A stretch of 64,000 nucleotides of DNA from positions 62,001 to 126,000 of the forward strand of contig JAFECB010000017.1 of the NCBI GenBank assembly GCA_018242365.1. The letters are read 5' to 3'. The DNA comes from Pseudomonadota bacterium. Its GTDB lineage: Bacteria; Pseudomonadota; Gammaproteobacteria; Xanthomonadales; Xanthomonadaceae. Both the position numbers and the translations under genes were made by a program. This document shows, piece by piece, positions 10,546 to 21,960 of this stretch (the stretch's first letter is position 1; each line of letters begins with the position of its first letter). Below the pieces are notes generated by a model, which ran no database searches, was not told the DNA's origin, and saw only the letters and a list, made by a program, of their open reading frames with translations.

Positions 10546-11010
10546 ATGGTGACGGGCGGCAATCGCCGCGATACCCCGGAGGTGACCGTCGCGGTGCTGT
10601 GCGCACGCGACGGTCGGCTGCTGTGCATCGAGGAATGGAATCACGGCAGACTGGTACTGAATCAGCCGGCGGGCCATCTGGAGCCGGGTGAAAGCCTGGT
10701 CGAGGCCGCCGTACGCGAAACCCGCGAGGAAGCCGGCTGGCAGGTGCGCGTCACCGCCCTGGTGGGTATCTACCAGTGGACATCCAACCACAGCGGCGTG
10801 CGTTATCTGCGCGTCGCCTTCGCTGCCGAAGCGCTGGACGAAATCCCGGATGCGGTGCTCGACACCGGCATCGAGCGCGCACTGTGGCTGACGCCCGATG
10901 CGCTGCACGTGCAGGCCGAACGCCATCGCAGCCCGTTGGTCTGGCGAGCCGTGACCGATTACCTCGGCGGACAACGCGCGCCGTTGTCGCTGCTGCATGC
11001 GGATCCATGA
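10546..11010 (+). CDS. nudJ: Nudix hydrolase, NudJ-type phosphatase
   Basis: A 154-residue hydrolase of nucleoside or prenyl diphosphates. The complete Nudix box [20 protein letters not shown], followed by AGW (about 43-65), fits GX5EX7REUXEEXGU exactly. NudJ in E. coli acts on HMP-PP and nucleoside di- and triphosphates and lies beside mnmA, as here. The stop overlaps the mnmA start (ATGA), which supports one operon. A TTG two codons upstream (10540) is an alternative start that would overlap the preceding stop; the ATG at 10546 is preferred. Confidence 0.9.
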   Translation: MVTGGNRRDTPEVTVAVLCARDGRLLCIEEWNHGRLVLNQPAGHLEPGESLVEAAVRETREEAGWQVRVTALVGIYQWTSNHSGVRYLRVAFAAEALDEIPDAVLDTGIERALWLTPDALHVQAERHRSPLVWRAVTDYLGGQRAPLSLLHADP

Positions 11011-12125
11011 GCGCCGAGCGGATCGTCGTCGGCGTCTCCGGTGGCGTCGATTCCTCGGTCGCGGCCTTGCTTCTGCGCGATGCCGGCAACGAGGTGGTGG
11101 GCGTCTACATGAGCAATTGGGCCGATGATGGCCATGGCGACTGCCGCGCCGAAGACGACCGCCGCGATGCCGTGGCCGTGTGCGGGCAGTTGGGCATCCC
11201 GATCCGTTTTCGAGATTTTTCCGGAGAATACTGGCGCGAAGTCTTCCAGCATTTCCTGGCCGAATACGCCGCCGGTCGCACGCCCAACCCGGATGTGGCC
11301 TGCAATCGCGAGATCAAGTTCAAGCACTTCCTGGATGCAGCGCGCGAGCTGGGGTTCGACACCATCGCCACAGGCCATTACGCCCGGGTGGAATATGTCG
11401 AAGACCGCTTCCGGCTGCTGCGCGCGCTGGATCGGAACAAGGACCAAAGCTATTTCCTGCACCAACTCGGGCAGGCGCAACTGGCCGCCACCCGTTTCCC
11501 GTTGGGGCATCTCGACAAGTCCGAGGTCCGCGCTCTCGCGGCCCGACACGGCCTTGGCACCGCCGGCAAACGCGATTCCACCGGCATCTGCTTCATCGGC
11601 GAGCGCGACTTCCGCGAATTCCTGTCGCACTACCTGCCCAGCCAACCGGGCGAGATCCGGACTGCGGATGACCACGTGGTCGGCGAGCATCCCGGTGTGT
11701 GCTACTACACCCTTGGTCAGCGTGAAGGCCTCAACATCGGCGGTGTCAGAGGGCGTGCGCAGGCACCCTGGTTCGTGGTCGGCAAGGACATCTCGCGCAA
11801 CATCCTGTACGTCGAACAGGGTCACGATAACCCCTGGTTGCTGTCGCAGACGCTGCGCAGCGAGACCGCGCATTGGATCGCCGGCGCGCCGCCTTCGGAC
11901 CACTTCAGCTGTACCGCGCAAACCCGCTATCGCCAGCCAGACCAGACTTGCGAGGTCAGCGTGCAAGCCGACGGCAGCTTGGCAGTGCGCTTCGCCAGTC
12001 ATCAGCGTGCTGTGACACCCGGGCAGTCGCTGGTGCTCTATGCGGGGGATAATTGCCTCGGCGGCGCAGTGATTGCATCCACCGATGCGCCCGAGCCCGG
12101 CAGCTCCAGGAACCGAGACGCATGA
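11007..12125 (+). CDS. mnmA: tRNA-specific 2-thiouridylase MnmA
   Basis: A 372-residue enzyme that thiolates U34 of tRNA-Lys, -Glu and -Gln, using ATP and sulfur relayed by the Tus system. The N-terminal PP-loop ATPase motif is [16 protein letters not shown] (about 7-22). The catalytic cysteine region [12 protein letters not shown] and the second cysteine in [20 protein letters not shown] are both present, followed by the [11 protein letters not shown] and [14 protein letters not shown] segments. The length equals that of the family. The start overlaps the nudJ stop by 4 bp, and the stop overlaps the hflD start by 4 bp. The nudJ-mnmA-hflD order is conserved in gammaproteobacteria. Confidence 0.97.
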   Translation: MSAERIVVGVSGGVDSSVAALLLRDAGNEVVGVYMSNWADDGHGDCRAEDDRRDAVAVCGQLGIPIRFRDFSGEYWREVFQHFLAEYAAGRTPNPDVACNREIKFKHFLDAARELGFDTIATGHYARVEYVEDRFRLLRALDRNKDQSYFLHQLGQAQLAATRFPLGHLDKSEVRALAARHGLGTAGKRDSTGICFIGERDFREFLSHYLPSQPGEIRTADDHVVGEHPGVCYYTLGQREGLNIGGVRGRAQAPWFVVGKDISRNILYVEQGHDNPWLLSQTLRSETAHWIAGAPPSDHFSCTAQTRYRQPDQTCEVSVQADGSLAVRFASHQRAVTPGQSLVLYAGDNCLGGAVIASTDAPEPGSSRNRDA

Positions 12126-12736
12126 ACCCCACAAGCATGGATGATCGTGTGCTGGCGCTGGCCGGCCTGCTGCAGGCTCTGGTCCAGGTCAGGCGGATTG
12201 CCGACACCGGGCAATCCGAACAACGCCAGGTGGAAATCGCGCTCGATAGCGTGTTCCGCATCGATGCGGACGACACCGGCGCAGTCTACGGAACCCCGGC
12301 CAACGTCAGCGCCGGCTTGCGGCAGTTGCGCGACTACCTCGCCAACGGCAACAAGGACGAAGCCTTGGGCCGGCTGGTCCTGGCCGTGTTGCAGCTGGAG
12401 CGTCGCTTCGTCCGCGACGTGACGATGACCGAACAGGTGCAGTCCGGCCTGCGTCGCCTCGGCATTTCCGGTGATGCGCAGGGCAGCACCGCGCCCGACA
12501 CGATCAGTGCACTGGCCAAGCTCTATGCCGACACCATCAGCACCCTGCGCCCGCGGGTGTTGGTCCAGGGCAACCCGCACTATCTCGGCCAGGTCGGCGT
12601 GGTCGCGGAGATCCGTGCCCTGTTGCTGGCCGCATTGCGCTCGGCCGTGCTGTGGCGGCAGATGGGCGGCAGCCTGTGGGATTTCGTGTTCCAGCGCCGC
12701 GCAATGGCCAGCGCGATCGATGCAAGACTGGCGTGA
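12122..12736 (+). CDS. hflD: High-frequency lysogenization protein HflD homolog
   Basis: A 204-residue mostly helical protein that follows mnmA with a 4-bp overlap. Family features include the opening [20 protein letters not shown], a central [25 protein letters not shown], and the C-terminal [20 protein letters not shown] and WRQMGGS segments. In E. coli HflD is membrane-associated and affects phage lambda CII stability. Its general cellular role is still unclear. Sequence similarity and position after mnmA make the assignment secure. Nothing resembling a terminator with a T-tract was seen in the 208 bp after it, only a small hairpin (arms 12857-12862 and 12869-12874). Confidence 0.93.
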   Translation: MNPTSMDDRVLALAGLLQALVQVRRIADTGQSEQRQVEIALDSVFRIDADDTGAVYGTPANVSAGLRQLRDYLANGNKDEALGRLVLAVLQLERRFVRDVTMTEQVQSGLRRLGISGDAQGSTAPDTISALAKLYADTISTLRPRVLVQGNPHYLGQVGVVAEIRALLLAALRSAVLWRQMGGSLWDFVFQRRAMASAIDARLA

Positions 12737-12944
12737 TTGGAACGATTCGGCCCCGCCGGACGCCCGGCGCCGATAATCACAGTGACAATTCCGGCTCGTC
12801 GCCAAGCACATACAGCCGCTGCGTGTCGGCAAATCTTCAGACGCGCGACACCCCGCCAGCGCGATGAAGCGCTGACGGAGTGCGTTCCAACAACAAACCG
12901 ATGAGGCGGTTCCGGTTCATCACGCCGAGACCGCCAGCCTTGGC

Positions 12945-13286
12945 TCAGTCGGTATAGGTGTATTCGCCGATCTCGCAGACGTTGATCTTGCCGCGGGTCG
13001 CTTCGTTGCCGTTGCTGAACACGGCCTTGAAGTCGTAGATGCAGGCGCCGGTGCCGTCGTCGATATTGATGCGCACCGAGCTGCCTGAACGGAGCACGTC
13101 GTCGCCGAGGATGTCCTCTTCCCAATCGGAAGTCGACGAACGCGAGGCGTAGAAACGCACCATCGTGTAGCTGGTCTTGTTGATGATCCGGACGTGACGA
13201 TCAGCGGCACTGGCCTGACTCGTCGCACCAAGGGCGAACAGGCCGGCCACGCAGGCGGCCACGATCGAAGTACGAATGGAAAACAT
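12945..13286 (-). CDS. Small secreted protein of unknown function
   Basis: A 113-residue protein with a clear signal peptide (MFSIRTSIVAACVAGLFALG, ending SQASA at about residue 27). The mature part is beta-rich: VRIINKTSYTMVRFYAS, WEEDILGDDVL and VRINIDDGTGACIYDFKAVF. Two cysteines in the mature part (GACIYDF and INVCEIG) could form one disulfide. Similar small exported proteins occur in several proteobacteria as hypothetical proteins. I know of no proven function. It is monocistronic, with an unusually long upstream region that carries a GC palindrome. Confidence 0.75.
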   Translation of the reverse strand: MFSIRTSIVAACVAGLFALGATSQASAADRHVRIINKTSYTMVRFYASRSSTSDWEEDILGDDVLRSGSSVRINIDDGTGACIYDFKAVFSNGNEATRGKINVCEIGEYTYTD

Positions 13287-13397
13287 GGGTTGTCACTCCG
13301 CTTGTGTTGTTGGATGGAACATTGGACAAGACCGGGATCACCGGCCACCTCACCAGGCCCAGGCAGCCTCGTCCGCTGCCCGTGACACTACTGTCCT

Positions 13398-13440
13398 CTC
13401 ACGATGAATGCGTTGGAACCCCCCATACGGGGGATCACCT
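13398..13440 (-). promoter_or_regulatory. Possible operator and promoter of the secreted small protein
   Basis: A palindrome CCCCC-ATAC-GGGGG (13420-13433) lies about 135 bp before the start of the secreted protein. Read on the minus strand, it is followed 10-20 bp later by CATTCATCG, which could be a -10 region. G/C palindromes of this shape, overlapping the -35 position, are used by some LuxR-type response regulators. That link is inference. Confidence 0.3.
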
Positions 13441-13610
13441 CCCCATTCCCCGCAAATCCAGCCTAGCACTGGATATAAACGAATCAAGGGGGGTGCGCAG
13501 GACATTTGCGCCTGCCCTCATTCAGCTGCACGACATGGTTGGCAGATCGACCGCTCCAGTCCGCCGGCAAACCAAGCGCACAGCCAACCTGACAGCCCGA
13601 CCGATTCCGC

Positions 13611-14015
13611 TCACCCGTGTGGAATGATCAGCTTCAAGCCCTTGAAGTAATCGCGGAAAAACCCGGCATCGCGGGTGATCAGGGCATCGCATTGCAGCAT
13701 CGCATGGGCGCCGATCAGGAAATCCGCCACCAGCCGTTCACGGCCACCGCCGCGGGCGCGGAAGCGCTTGAGCATGTAGCCGGCGCGCATCGCGGCGCTC
13801 TCACTGGTCGCAAGATGGCGGATACCCAGCGTGGCCAGCGGCTCCATCAGGCCGACCGACGATTCCAGCACGGCCTGGACTTCGGCGATCACGGCATCGC
13901 AGACCACCACGTCGTCGCGGCCCAGCGCGTCACCGATGCAGGCCTCGGCGGCCTCGGCGTGGCGCGCATCGCCCACCAGAAGGTCGATCAGGACCGGGGA
14001 ATCCAGCGCGATCAC
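13611..14015 (-). CDS. vapC: PIN-domain toxin, VapC family
   Basis: A 134-residue predicted endoribonuclease toxin. The PIN fold opens with [16 protein letters not shown], which includes the first catalytic Asp. An acidic residue follows in [12 protein letters not shown], and the C-terminal acidic cluster is in [20 protein letters not shown]. This four-acid pattern binds Mg or Mn for RNA cleavage in VapC toxins, typically of tRNA. The gene overlaps the AbrB-type antitoxin gene by 4 bp and is downstream of it, the usual type II toxin-antitoxin order. The protein is full length, so the toxin is likely functional. Confidence 0.9.
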   Translation of the reverse strand: MIALDSPVLIDLLVGDARHAEAAEACIGDALGRDDVVVCDAVIAEVQAVLESSVGLMEPLATLGIRHLATSESAAMRAGYMLKRFRARGGGRERLVADFLIGAHAMLQCDALITRDAGFFRDYFKGLKLIIPHG

Positions 14016-14287
14016 CCGCGCTCACCCTGGTCGTCGCCGTCGAGCGGCGCACGGCCACGCAACTCACGCATGGCGGCATCGGTCGACGCCAGCCCGTCGG
14101 CCAGCCGGAACTTGCCACGCACCTTGCGCAGCGCTTCGCTGGCATCCTTGCGCAGGACGATCCGGCCGCCGTCGAGTTCGACCTTCAGCACACTGCCCTT
14201 CGCCAAGCCCAGCGCATCGCGCACCGGCTTTGGCAGGGTCACCTGACCGCGCTCCCCCACAATGACGTCCACGGCGATGCCCCCCAT
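14012..14287 (-). CDS. vapB: AbrB/MazE-type antitoxin of the VapBC pair
   Basis: A 91-residue DNA-binding antitoxin. The N-terminal swapped-hairpin domain is [20 protein letters not shown], followed by [20 protein letters not shown]. The C-terminal part ([20 protein letters not shown]) is the flexible toxin-binding tail. The ATG at 14287 was preferred; in-frame starts upstream (14311, 14329, and GTG at 14350) would run through the AT-rich palindromic region that looks like the operator. These antitoxins usually neutralise VapC and repress their own operon. Confidence 0.88.
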   Translation of the reverse strand: MGGIAVDVIVGERGQVTLPKPVRDALGLAKGSVLKVELDGGRIVLRKDASEALRKVRGKFRLADGLASTDAAMRELRGRAPLDGDDQGERG

Positions 14288-14294
14288 GAAATCG

Positions 14295-14319
14295 AAGTAT
14301 GCATGAAGCATACATACTT
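14295..14319. promoter_or_regulatory. Palindromic candidate operator of vapBC
   Basis: Just upstream of vapB, GTATGC (14297-14302) and GCATAC (14308-14313) form an inverted repeat with a 5-bp spacer, nested in AAGTATG...CATACTT (14295-14319). The stretch is AT-rich in an otherwise GC-rich region. Its position fits autoregulation by the AbrB-type antitoxin, which is inference. Confidence 0.5.
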
Positions 14320-14428
14320 TTTTTGGCATATCATACTGCTGCGCAAGCACTGCCGATCCTGTCCCTGCATCACCTCGCGGTCACGACGGCACCCCTACAC
14401 TTTCGGCGTCCCGCCACGGAGCAGTCCC

Positions 14429-17182
<2,754 letters not shown>

Positions 17183-17222
17183 GGCGCATAGCCGCAAAAA
17201 CGCTTGGACGCGGATCAAATCG

Positions 17223-17263
17223 GAAGGGCGCGGATACAGCATTTCCGCGCCCTTCTGCTTTTT
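17223..17263 (+). terminator. Rho-independent terminator after acnA
   Basis: A perfect 12-bp stem (17223-17234 with 17244-17255, GAAGGGCGCGGA and its complement) with a 9-nt loop is followed by TGCTTTTTG. It lies 41 bp after the acnA stop. A wider pair GACGCGGAT (17207-17215) and ATCCGCGTC (17334-17342) surrounds it. Confidence 0.85.
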
Positions 17264-17372
17264 GTTCCGTCTGTCGAATCCCGTGAGACTACCGGCCCAG
17301 CGCCTTCCGCCCCATCCACTCCAATCCGCATCCATCCGCGTCAAAAATCCAGAACTCGCCCCCGGCACCCAC

Positions 17373-17819
17373 CTACAGCTTCGGCTTCCAGCTGGCGCTG
17401 CGCAGCAGCCAGTCGCTACCGTCGCGATGCCAGCCGGTTTCGACCTCGAACACCTGCCCATCCTGCGGCAGCAGCCCGCCGCTGCCGGCGGTCGCCAGCA
17501 CGGTGAAGCGGGCGATGGCATCGTCATCGCCGCGCAGTTCCACGCTGACCGGCCCGATCCGGCCGGTGACGTTGCGGTATTGCAGGAAGATCCCGGCCGC
17601 CATCCGCCGCGCGCCGCGCTTGTCCATACCGTCATTGCCGACGAAGTCCTCGGCCAGCAGGTCGGCTACCTTGCCGGCATCGCGCGCATCGATGGCGGCC
17701 TGCATCGCCGTGATCTGCGCGCGCACCGCCTGCTCCGGTGGCGGCCCGCCGCATCCGGCCAGTGCCAGCAGCATCAGCCCGATCGCCCATCCCCGTGACC
17801 ACCGTCCCAGCTTCCACAT
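17373..17819 (-). CDS. Putative lipoprotein, SnoaL/NTF2-like
   Basis: A 148-residue protein with a lipoprotein signal: basic N-terminus, a hydrophobic stretch (AIGLMLLALAGC) and a lipobox LAGC with the lipidated Cys near residue 23. The mature part has VRAQITAMQAAIDARDAGKVADLLAEDFVG, which is the opening helix pair of the SnoaL/DUF4440 cone fold, and a closing DGSDWLLRSASWKP strand. Such domains bind small ligands or act as accessory modules; no catalytic role can be read. The start at 17819 gives the best signal; a start at 17861 is also possible. It is a single gene between acnA and fadD, facing acnA. Confidence 0.7.
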   Translation of the reverse strand: MWKLGRWSRGWAIGLMLLALAGCGGPPPEQAVRAQITAMQAAIDARDAGKVADLLAEDFVGNDGMDKRGARRMAAGIFLQYRNVTGRIGPVSVELRGDDDAIARFTVLATAGSGGLLPQDGQVFEVETGWHRDGSDWLLRSASWKPKL

Positions 17820-17938
17820 CGCCGCAACTCCGAGGCGCAAGAATCGCCTTGCCACGCCCATGAGGCTATGCTGAAATCGGATTCGGCACCATACGCAAGC
17901 GCATTGCGCGCATCGATCACGCTCCGGGGGAGATGACC

Positions 17939-19615
17939 ATGAGTTCAGAACGTCCTTGGCTGGCCCACTACCCCGCCGGCGTGCCGGCCGAGATCGACCT
18001 CGATGAGTTCGCATCGATCACCGACGTATTCGATGTCGCGCTGCAGACCTATCGTGATCGCATCGCCTTCCTCAACATGGGCAAGGGCCTGAGCTACGAC
18101 CAGCTCGACCGCCTCAGCCGCGACTTCGCCGGTTACCTGCTGGGCGAACTCAAGCTGAAGAAGGGCGACCGCGTCGCGGTGATGATGCCCAACTGCCTGC
18201 AGTACCCGATCGCGGTGTTCGGCATCCTGCGTGCCGGGCTGATCGTGGTCAACGTCAACCCGATGTACACCGCACGCGAGCTCAAGCACCAGCTCTCCGA
18301 TGCCGGTGCCAGCGTGCTGCTGGTGCTCGACAATTTCGGCAACGTGGCGCAGGAAGTACTTGCGCAGATGCCGAACGTGCGTGCGATCACCACCGGCCTC
18401 GGCGACATGCTCGGCTTCCCGAAGGGCGCGATCGTCAATTTCGTGCTGAAGTACGTGAAGAAGATGGTGCCCGACTACAGCATCGCCGGTGCCGTGCGCT
18501 TCAAGGACACGCTGACGCTGGGGCGGATGCACGCGCTTCCCGAGGTGCGCAACGCGCCCGAGGACATCGCCTTCCTGCAATACACCGGCGGCACCACCGG
18601 CGTCTCCAAGGGCGCGATGCTCACCCACCGCAACCTGGTCGCCAACATGCAACAGGCCTCGGCCTGGGTGACCTCCAACGTGCGCCCCGGCGAGGAGCTC
18701 ATCGTCACCGCATTGCCGCTGTATCACATCTTCGCCCTGACGGCGAACTGCCTGGTCTTCATCAAGCTCGGCGCCACCAACCTGATGATCACCAACCCGC
18801 GCGACATGCCGGGCTTCATCAAGGAGATCAAGAATTCGGGCTTCACCGCGATCACCGGCGTCAACACCCTGTTCAACGGATTGCTCAATACCGCCGGTTT
18901 CAACGAGGTCGATTTCTCCAAGCTGCGCCTCACTCTCGGCGGCGGCATGGCGGTGCAGCGCGCGGTGGCCGACAAGTGGAAGGCGGTCACCGGCTCGACG
19001 CTGGCGGAAGCCTATGGCCTGACCGAAACCTCGCCGGCGGTGTGCATCAACCCGCTCGATCTGCGCGAATACAACGGCTCGATCGGCATGCCGGTGCCTT
19101 CCACCGATGTCTGCATCAAGGGCGAGGACGGCGCCATCCTGCCGATGGGTGAGATCGGCGAGCTATGCGTGAAGGGCCCGCAGGTGATGAAGGGCTATTG
19201 GCAACGACCCGAGGAAACCGCCAAGGTCATGGACGCCGACGGCTGGCTGCATACCGGCGACATGGCGAAGATGGACGCGCAGGGCTATTTCTACATCGTC
19301 GATCGCAAGAAGGACATGATCCTGGTGTCCGGCTTCAACGTCTATCCGAACGAAGTCGAGGACGTGATCGCGATGATGCCTGAAGTGATGGAAGTGGCAG
19401 CGATTGGCGTGCCTGACGACAAGTCCGGCGAGGCGGTGAAGGTGTTCGTGGTCAAGAAGGACCCCGCCCTGACCACCGACCAGGTCAAGGCGTTCTGCGC
19501 GGAAAACCTGACCGGCTACAAGCGCCCGAAGTTCATCGAATTCCGCAGCGAACTACCGAAGAGCAATGTCGGCAAGATCCTGCGCAAGGAACTGCGGGAG
19601 CCAGCGAAGAGCTGA
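17939..19615 (+). CDS. fadD: Long-chain fatty-acyl-CoA ligase (FadD/RpfB-type)
   Basis: A 558-residue adenylate-forming enzyme that activates free fatty acids to acyl-CoA at the inner membrane. The AMP-binding motif YTGGTTGVSKGAML (about 215-228), the AYGLTETSP motif, WLHTGDMAKMD and the C-terminal DRKKDMILVSGFNVYP hinge are all present. The length equals E. coli FadD. In Xanthomonas the homolog next to acnA is RpfB, which acts in turnover of the DSF signal. Here it is also downstream of acnA. GGGGGAG (17926-17932) abuts the ATG at 17933 but is 6 bp from the ATG at 17939, so the latter is preferred. Confidence 0.94.
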   Translation: MSSERPWLAHYPAGVPAEIDLDEFASITDVFDVALQTYRDRIAFLNMGKGLSYDQLDRLSRDFAGYLLGELKLKKGDRVAVMMPNCLQYPIAVFGILRAGLIVVNVNPMYTARELKHQLSDAGASVLLVLDNFGNVAQEVLAQMPNVRAITTGLGDMLGFPKGAIVNFVLKYVKKMVPDYSIAGAVRFKDTLTLGRMHALPEVRNAPEDIAFLQYTGGTTGVSKGAMLTHRNLVANMQQASAWVTSNVRPGEELIVTALPLYHIFALTANCLVFIKLGATNLMITNPRDMPGFIKEIKNSGFTAITGVNTLFNGLLNTAGFNEVDFSKLRLTLGGGMAVQRAVADKWKAVTGSTLAEAYGLTETSPAVCINPLDLREYNGSIGMPVPSTDVCIKGEDGAILPMGEIGELCVKGPQVMKGYWQRPEETAKVMDADGWLHTGDMAKMDAQGYFYIVDRKKDMILVSGFNVYPNEVEDVIAMMPEVMEVAAIGVPDDKSGEAVKVFVVKKDPALTTDQVKAFCAENLTGYKRPKFIEFRSELPKSNVGKILRKELREPAKS

Positions 19616-19696
19616 GTTCGCACACGCCGGGTCGCCCACCTCGACGGATCGCTGCGGCGGTCCGTCGTCCTGTCTGCAGGAGCGCTTGCACCGACA

Positions 19697-20281
19697 ATGA
19701 TGGATCGACTTGCCACCGTCACCCTCGCCGGCCACGGCGTCCGCCTCGAACCGCTGGCGCGCGAGCACATCGCCGCGCTGCAGGAGGCATCAGAAGATGG
19801 CGACATCGGCGCACTGAATTACGTGAACGTGCCGACGCGCGACGGCATCGCCGCCTGGGTCGAACATGCGCTGATGATGCGGGATGCCGGCCTGCACCTG
19901 CCGTTTGCCATCCTTTCCGATGACCGCGTGGTCGGCACCACCCGTTACTACGACATCGACCTGTCAGTGCCGACACTCGCCATCGGCTACACCTTCCACG
20001 GTGCCTCCGTGTGGCGCAGCCACGTCAATACCGCCAGCAAGCGCCTGCTGCTGGGGCATGCCTTCGACAGCCTGGGCATGCAGTCGGTGCGCTTCCATAC
20101 CAGCCATCTCAACCTGCGTTCGCAGGCGGCGATTGCACGGCTGGGCGCACGTCACGAAGGCATTCTGCGCGCGCATATGCGGCACAAGGACGGCAGCTTG
20201 CGCGATACCTTTACCTATTCGATCCTCGCCACCGAATGGCCGGAGATCCGCAGCAGACTGGATCAACGCCTTTCCATGTAG
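19697..20281 (+). CDS. GNAT N-acetyltransferase, RimJ/RimL-like
   Basis: A 194-residue acetyl-CoA-dependent transferase. The fold opens with VRLEPLAREHIAAL, the middle strand is FAILSDDRVVGTTRYYDID, and the acetyl-CoA region is around VWRSHVNTASKRLLLGHAFD. It then has the RimL-type VRFHTSHLNLRSQAAIARLGARHEGILR segment, split here between two strands. Members of this group acetylate ribosomal protein N-termini, small amines or antibiotics; the substrate is not predictable. It lies 81 bp downstream of fadD on the same strand and is followed by a tandem REP cluster. Confidence 0.82.
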   Translation: MMDRLATVTLAGHGVRLEPLAREHIAALQEASEDGDIGALNYVNVPTRDGIAAWVEHALMMRDAGLHLPFAILSDDRVVGTTRYYDIDLSVPTLAIGYTFHGASVWRSHVNTASKRLLLGHAFDSLGMQSVRFHTSHLNLRSQAAIARLGARHEGILRAHMRHKDGSLRDTFTYSILATEWPEIRSRLDQRLSM

Positions 20282-20294
20282 GCGCACCGGTTTT

Positions 20295-20465
20295 GTGGGA
20301 GCGCACCGCAGGGGCGCGATGCTGCTTCGCCTTCACCGACTTTGTGGGAGCGCACCGCAGGGGCGCGATGCGCCTTCACCGACTTTGTGGGAACGCACCG
20401 CAGGGGCGCGATGCTGCTTGCGGGAATCCTGCGAAAGCTGTCGCGCCCCTGCGGTGCGCTCCTAC
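20295..20465. repeat. REP cluster: three direct copies and one inverted copy
   Basis: The core GAGCGCACCGCAGGGGCGCG recurs. Direct copies span 20295-20320, 20344-20369 and 20387-20412 (the third with one change), spaced 43-49 bp apart, with CCTTCACCGACTTTGTGGGA shared between units. An inverted copy lies at 20441-20465. The inverted copy supplies the TAG stop of the flavoprotein gene that ends at 20462. Confidence 0.88.
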
Positions 20466-21847
20466 GGGTCGAACAGCTTGCCGGGATTCATGATCCCGTT
20501 CGGATCGAGGACCGCCTTGATTCCTCGCATCAGCGCGATCTCTTCGGCACTGCGCGTGCAGCCCAGATAGGGCTTCTTCACCAAACCGATTCCGTGTTCG
20601 GCGGAGATGCTGCCGCCGTGGCGTAGCAGCACCTCGGCCAGCAGCTTGGTCACACGTTCGCAATCGGCGACGAACGCCGGGGCCGGCATCGACTCCGGCT
20701 TGAGGATATTGATGTGCAGGTTGCCATCGCCGATATGGCCGAACCAGACCACCTCGAACTGCGGATACTCCTGTGCCAGCAGCGCCTGCGTGTCTTCAAG
20801 GAACGCGGGCATCGCCGAAATGCGCACCGAAACGTCATTTTTGTAGGGAACATGGCGTGCGAGGCTTTCCGTGATGCCCTCGCGCAAGCGCCACAACTGC
20901 GCCGATTGCGCGTCACTGGCACTGAGCACGCCATCGCTGGCCAGCCCGGCCTCCATGCACTGCTCGAACGCGGCCATCGCCTCGGCTTCGCTGGCGGCGT
21001 CGCTGGAAAATTCGGTGACGACGTAATACGGATGCATCTCGGCGAATGGCGCCTGTGCACCGTGCGCCAGCACATGCCGCAAGGCGTGGTCGGTGAAGAA
21101 TTCGAACGCCTGCAATTGCAGCCGCGAACGGAACGCCGCGAACACCTGCATCAAGGCCTGGAACGAGGGCAGCGCCAGCAGCATCACATGGCTGGGTGGC
21201 GGCGGCTCGGTCAGTCTGAGGATCGCCTCGACGATGATGCCCAGCGTGCCTTCCGACGCGATCACCAGATGCCGCAGGTCATAGCCGCTGGAGTTCTTGA
21301 CCAGCCCACGCCCCAGTTCCAGCACCTCGCCGGTGCCTGTCACCAAGGTCAGGCCGGCAATCCACTCTCGGGTATTGCCATAGCGCAGCACGCGGATGCC
21401 GCCTGCATTGGTGGCGATGTTGCCGCCGATGCTGCAGGAACCACGTGCGGCGAAATCGACCGGGTATTGCAGGCCATGCTCGCGTGCGGCTTCCTGCACC
21501 CGTTGCAGCGCGATCCCGGCCTGCACGGTGAGTGTCCGATCCACCGGGTCAAAGCCCAGCACCTTGTGCATCCGCTCGAGGCTGACCACCAACTCGCCAT
21601 TCGCGGCCACCGCGCCGCCCGACAAGCCGGTGCGCCCACCCGACGGCACGATCGCCACGCCTGCGGCATGGGCCCAGCGCACCAGCGCCTGCACCTGCTC
21701 CACGCTGTCCGGCAACGCGACAGCCAAGGGCGCCGGCGTCCAGCGACGGGTCCAGTCGCAGCCGTAATGCTCCAGATCGGCAGGATCGGTCAGCAGGCGC
21801 AGCGCGGGCAGCGTGGAGCGCAGGGAAGCAAGGCGGGTGTCGGTCAT
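20462..21847 (-). CDS. FAD-linked oxidoreductase, probable D-2-hydroxyglutarate dehydrogenase
   Basis: A 461-residue flavoprotein of the GlcD/D-lactate dehydrogenase/D2HGDH group. The FAD-binding domain includes VPSGGRTGLSGGAV (about 63-76), CSIGGNIATNAGGIRVLRYG (about 120-140) and ASEGTLGIIVEAIL. The C-terminal domain carries the metal-site segments WFGHIGDGNLHINIL and SAEHGIGLVKKPYL. It is divergent from serA with a 113-bp intergenic space. SerA can reduce 2-oxoglutarate to D-2-hydroxyglutarate, and in Pseudomonas a D2HGDH is reported to re-oxidise that product and drive serine synthesis. This pairing makes D2HGDH more likely than glycolate or D-lactate dehydrogenase. Starts at 21868 or 21904 are possible alternatives. 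Confidence 0.85.
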   Translation of the reverse strand: MTDTRLASLRSTLPALRLLTDPADLEHYGCDWTRRWTPAPLAVALPDSVEQVQALVRWAHAAGVAIVPSGGRTGLSGGAVAANGELVVSLERMHKVLGFDPVDRTLTVQAGIALQRVQEAAREHGLQYPVDFAARGSCSIGGNIATNAGGIRVLRYGNTREWIAGLTLVTGTGEVLELGRGLVKNSSGYDLRHLVIASEGTLGIIVEAILRLTEPPPPSHVMLLALPSFQALMQVFAAFRSRLQLQAFEFFTDHALRHVLAHGAQAPFAEMHPYYVVTEFSSDAASEAEAMAAFEQCMEAGLASDGVLSASDAQSAQLWRLREGITESLARHVPYKNDVSVRISAMPAFLEDTQALLAQEYPQFEVVWFGHIGDGNLHINILKPESMPAPAFVADCERVTKLLAEVLLRHGGSISAEHGIGLVKKPYLGCTRSAEEIALMRGIKAVLDPNGIMNPGKLFDP

Positions 21848-21960
21848 GGGGTGGCTACTGGACGGCATGTCTCGCTCGAAAAATACCATGCCGCAGCGCA
21901 ACAAAGCGGGCCGGATTCTGGCTATAGTCAGCGTCCCCGACCCGGATCCGACAGCCGCGC

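Noticed and set aside
20295..20465. CRISPR-like array
   Set aside because: There are only three direct units, the repeats form REP hairpins, the linkers are nearly identical, and no cas gene is present.
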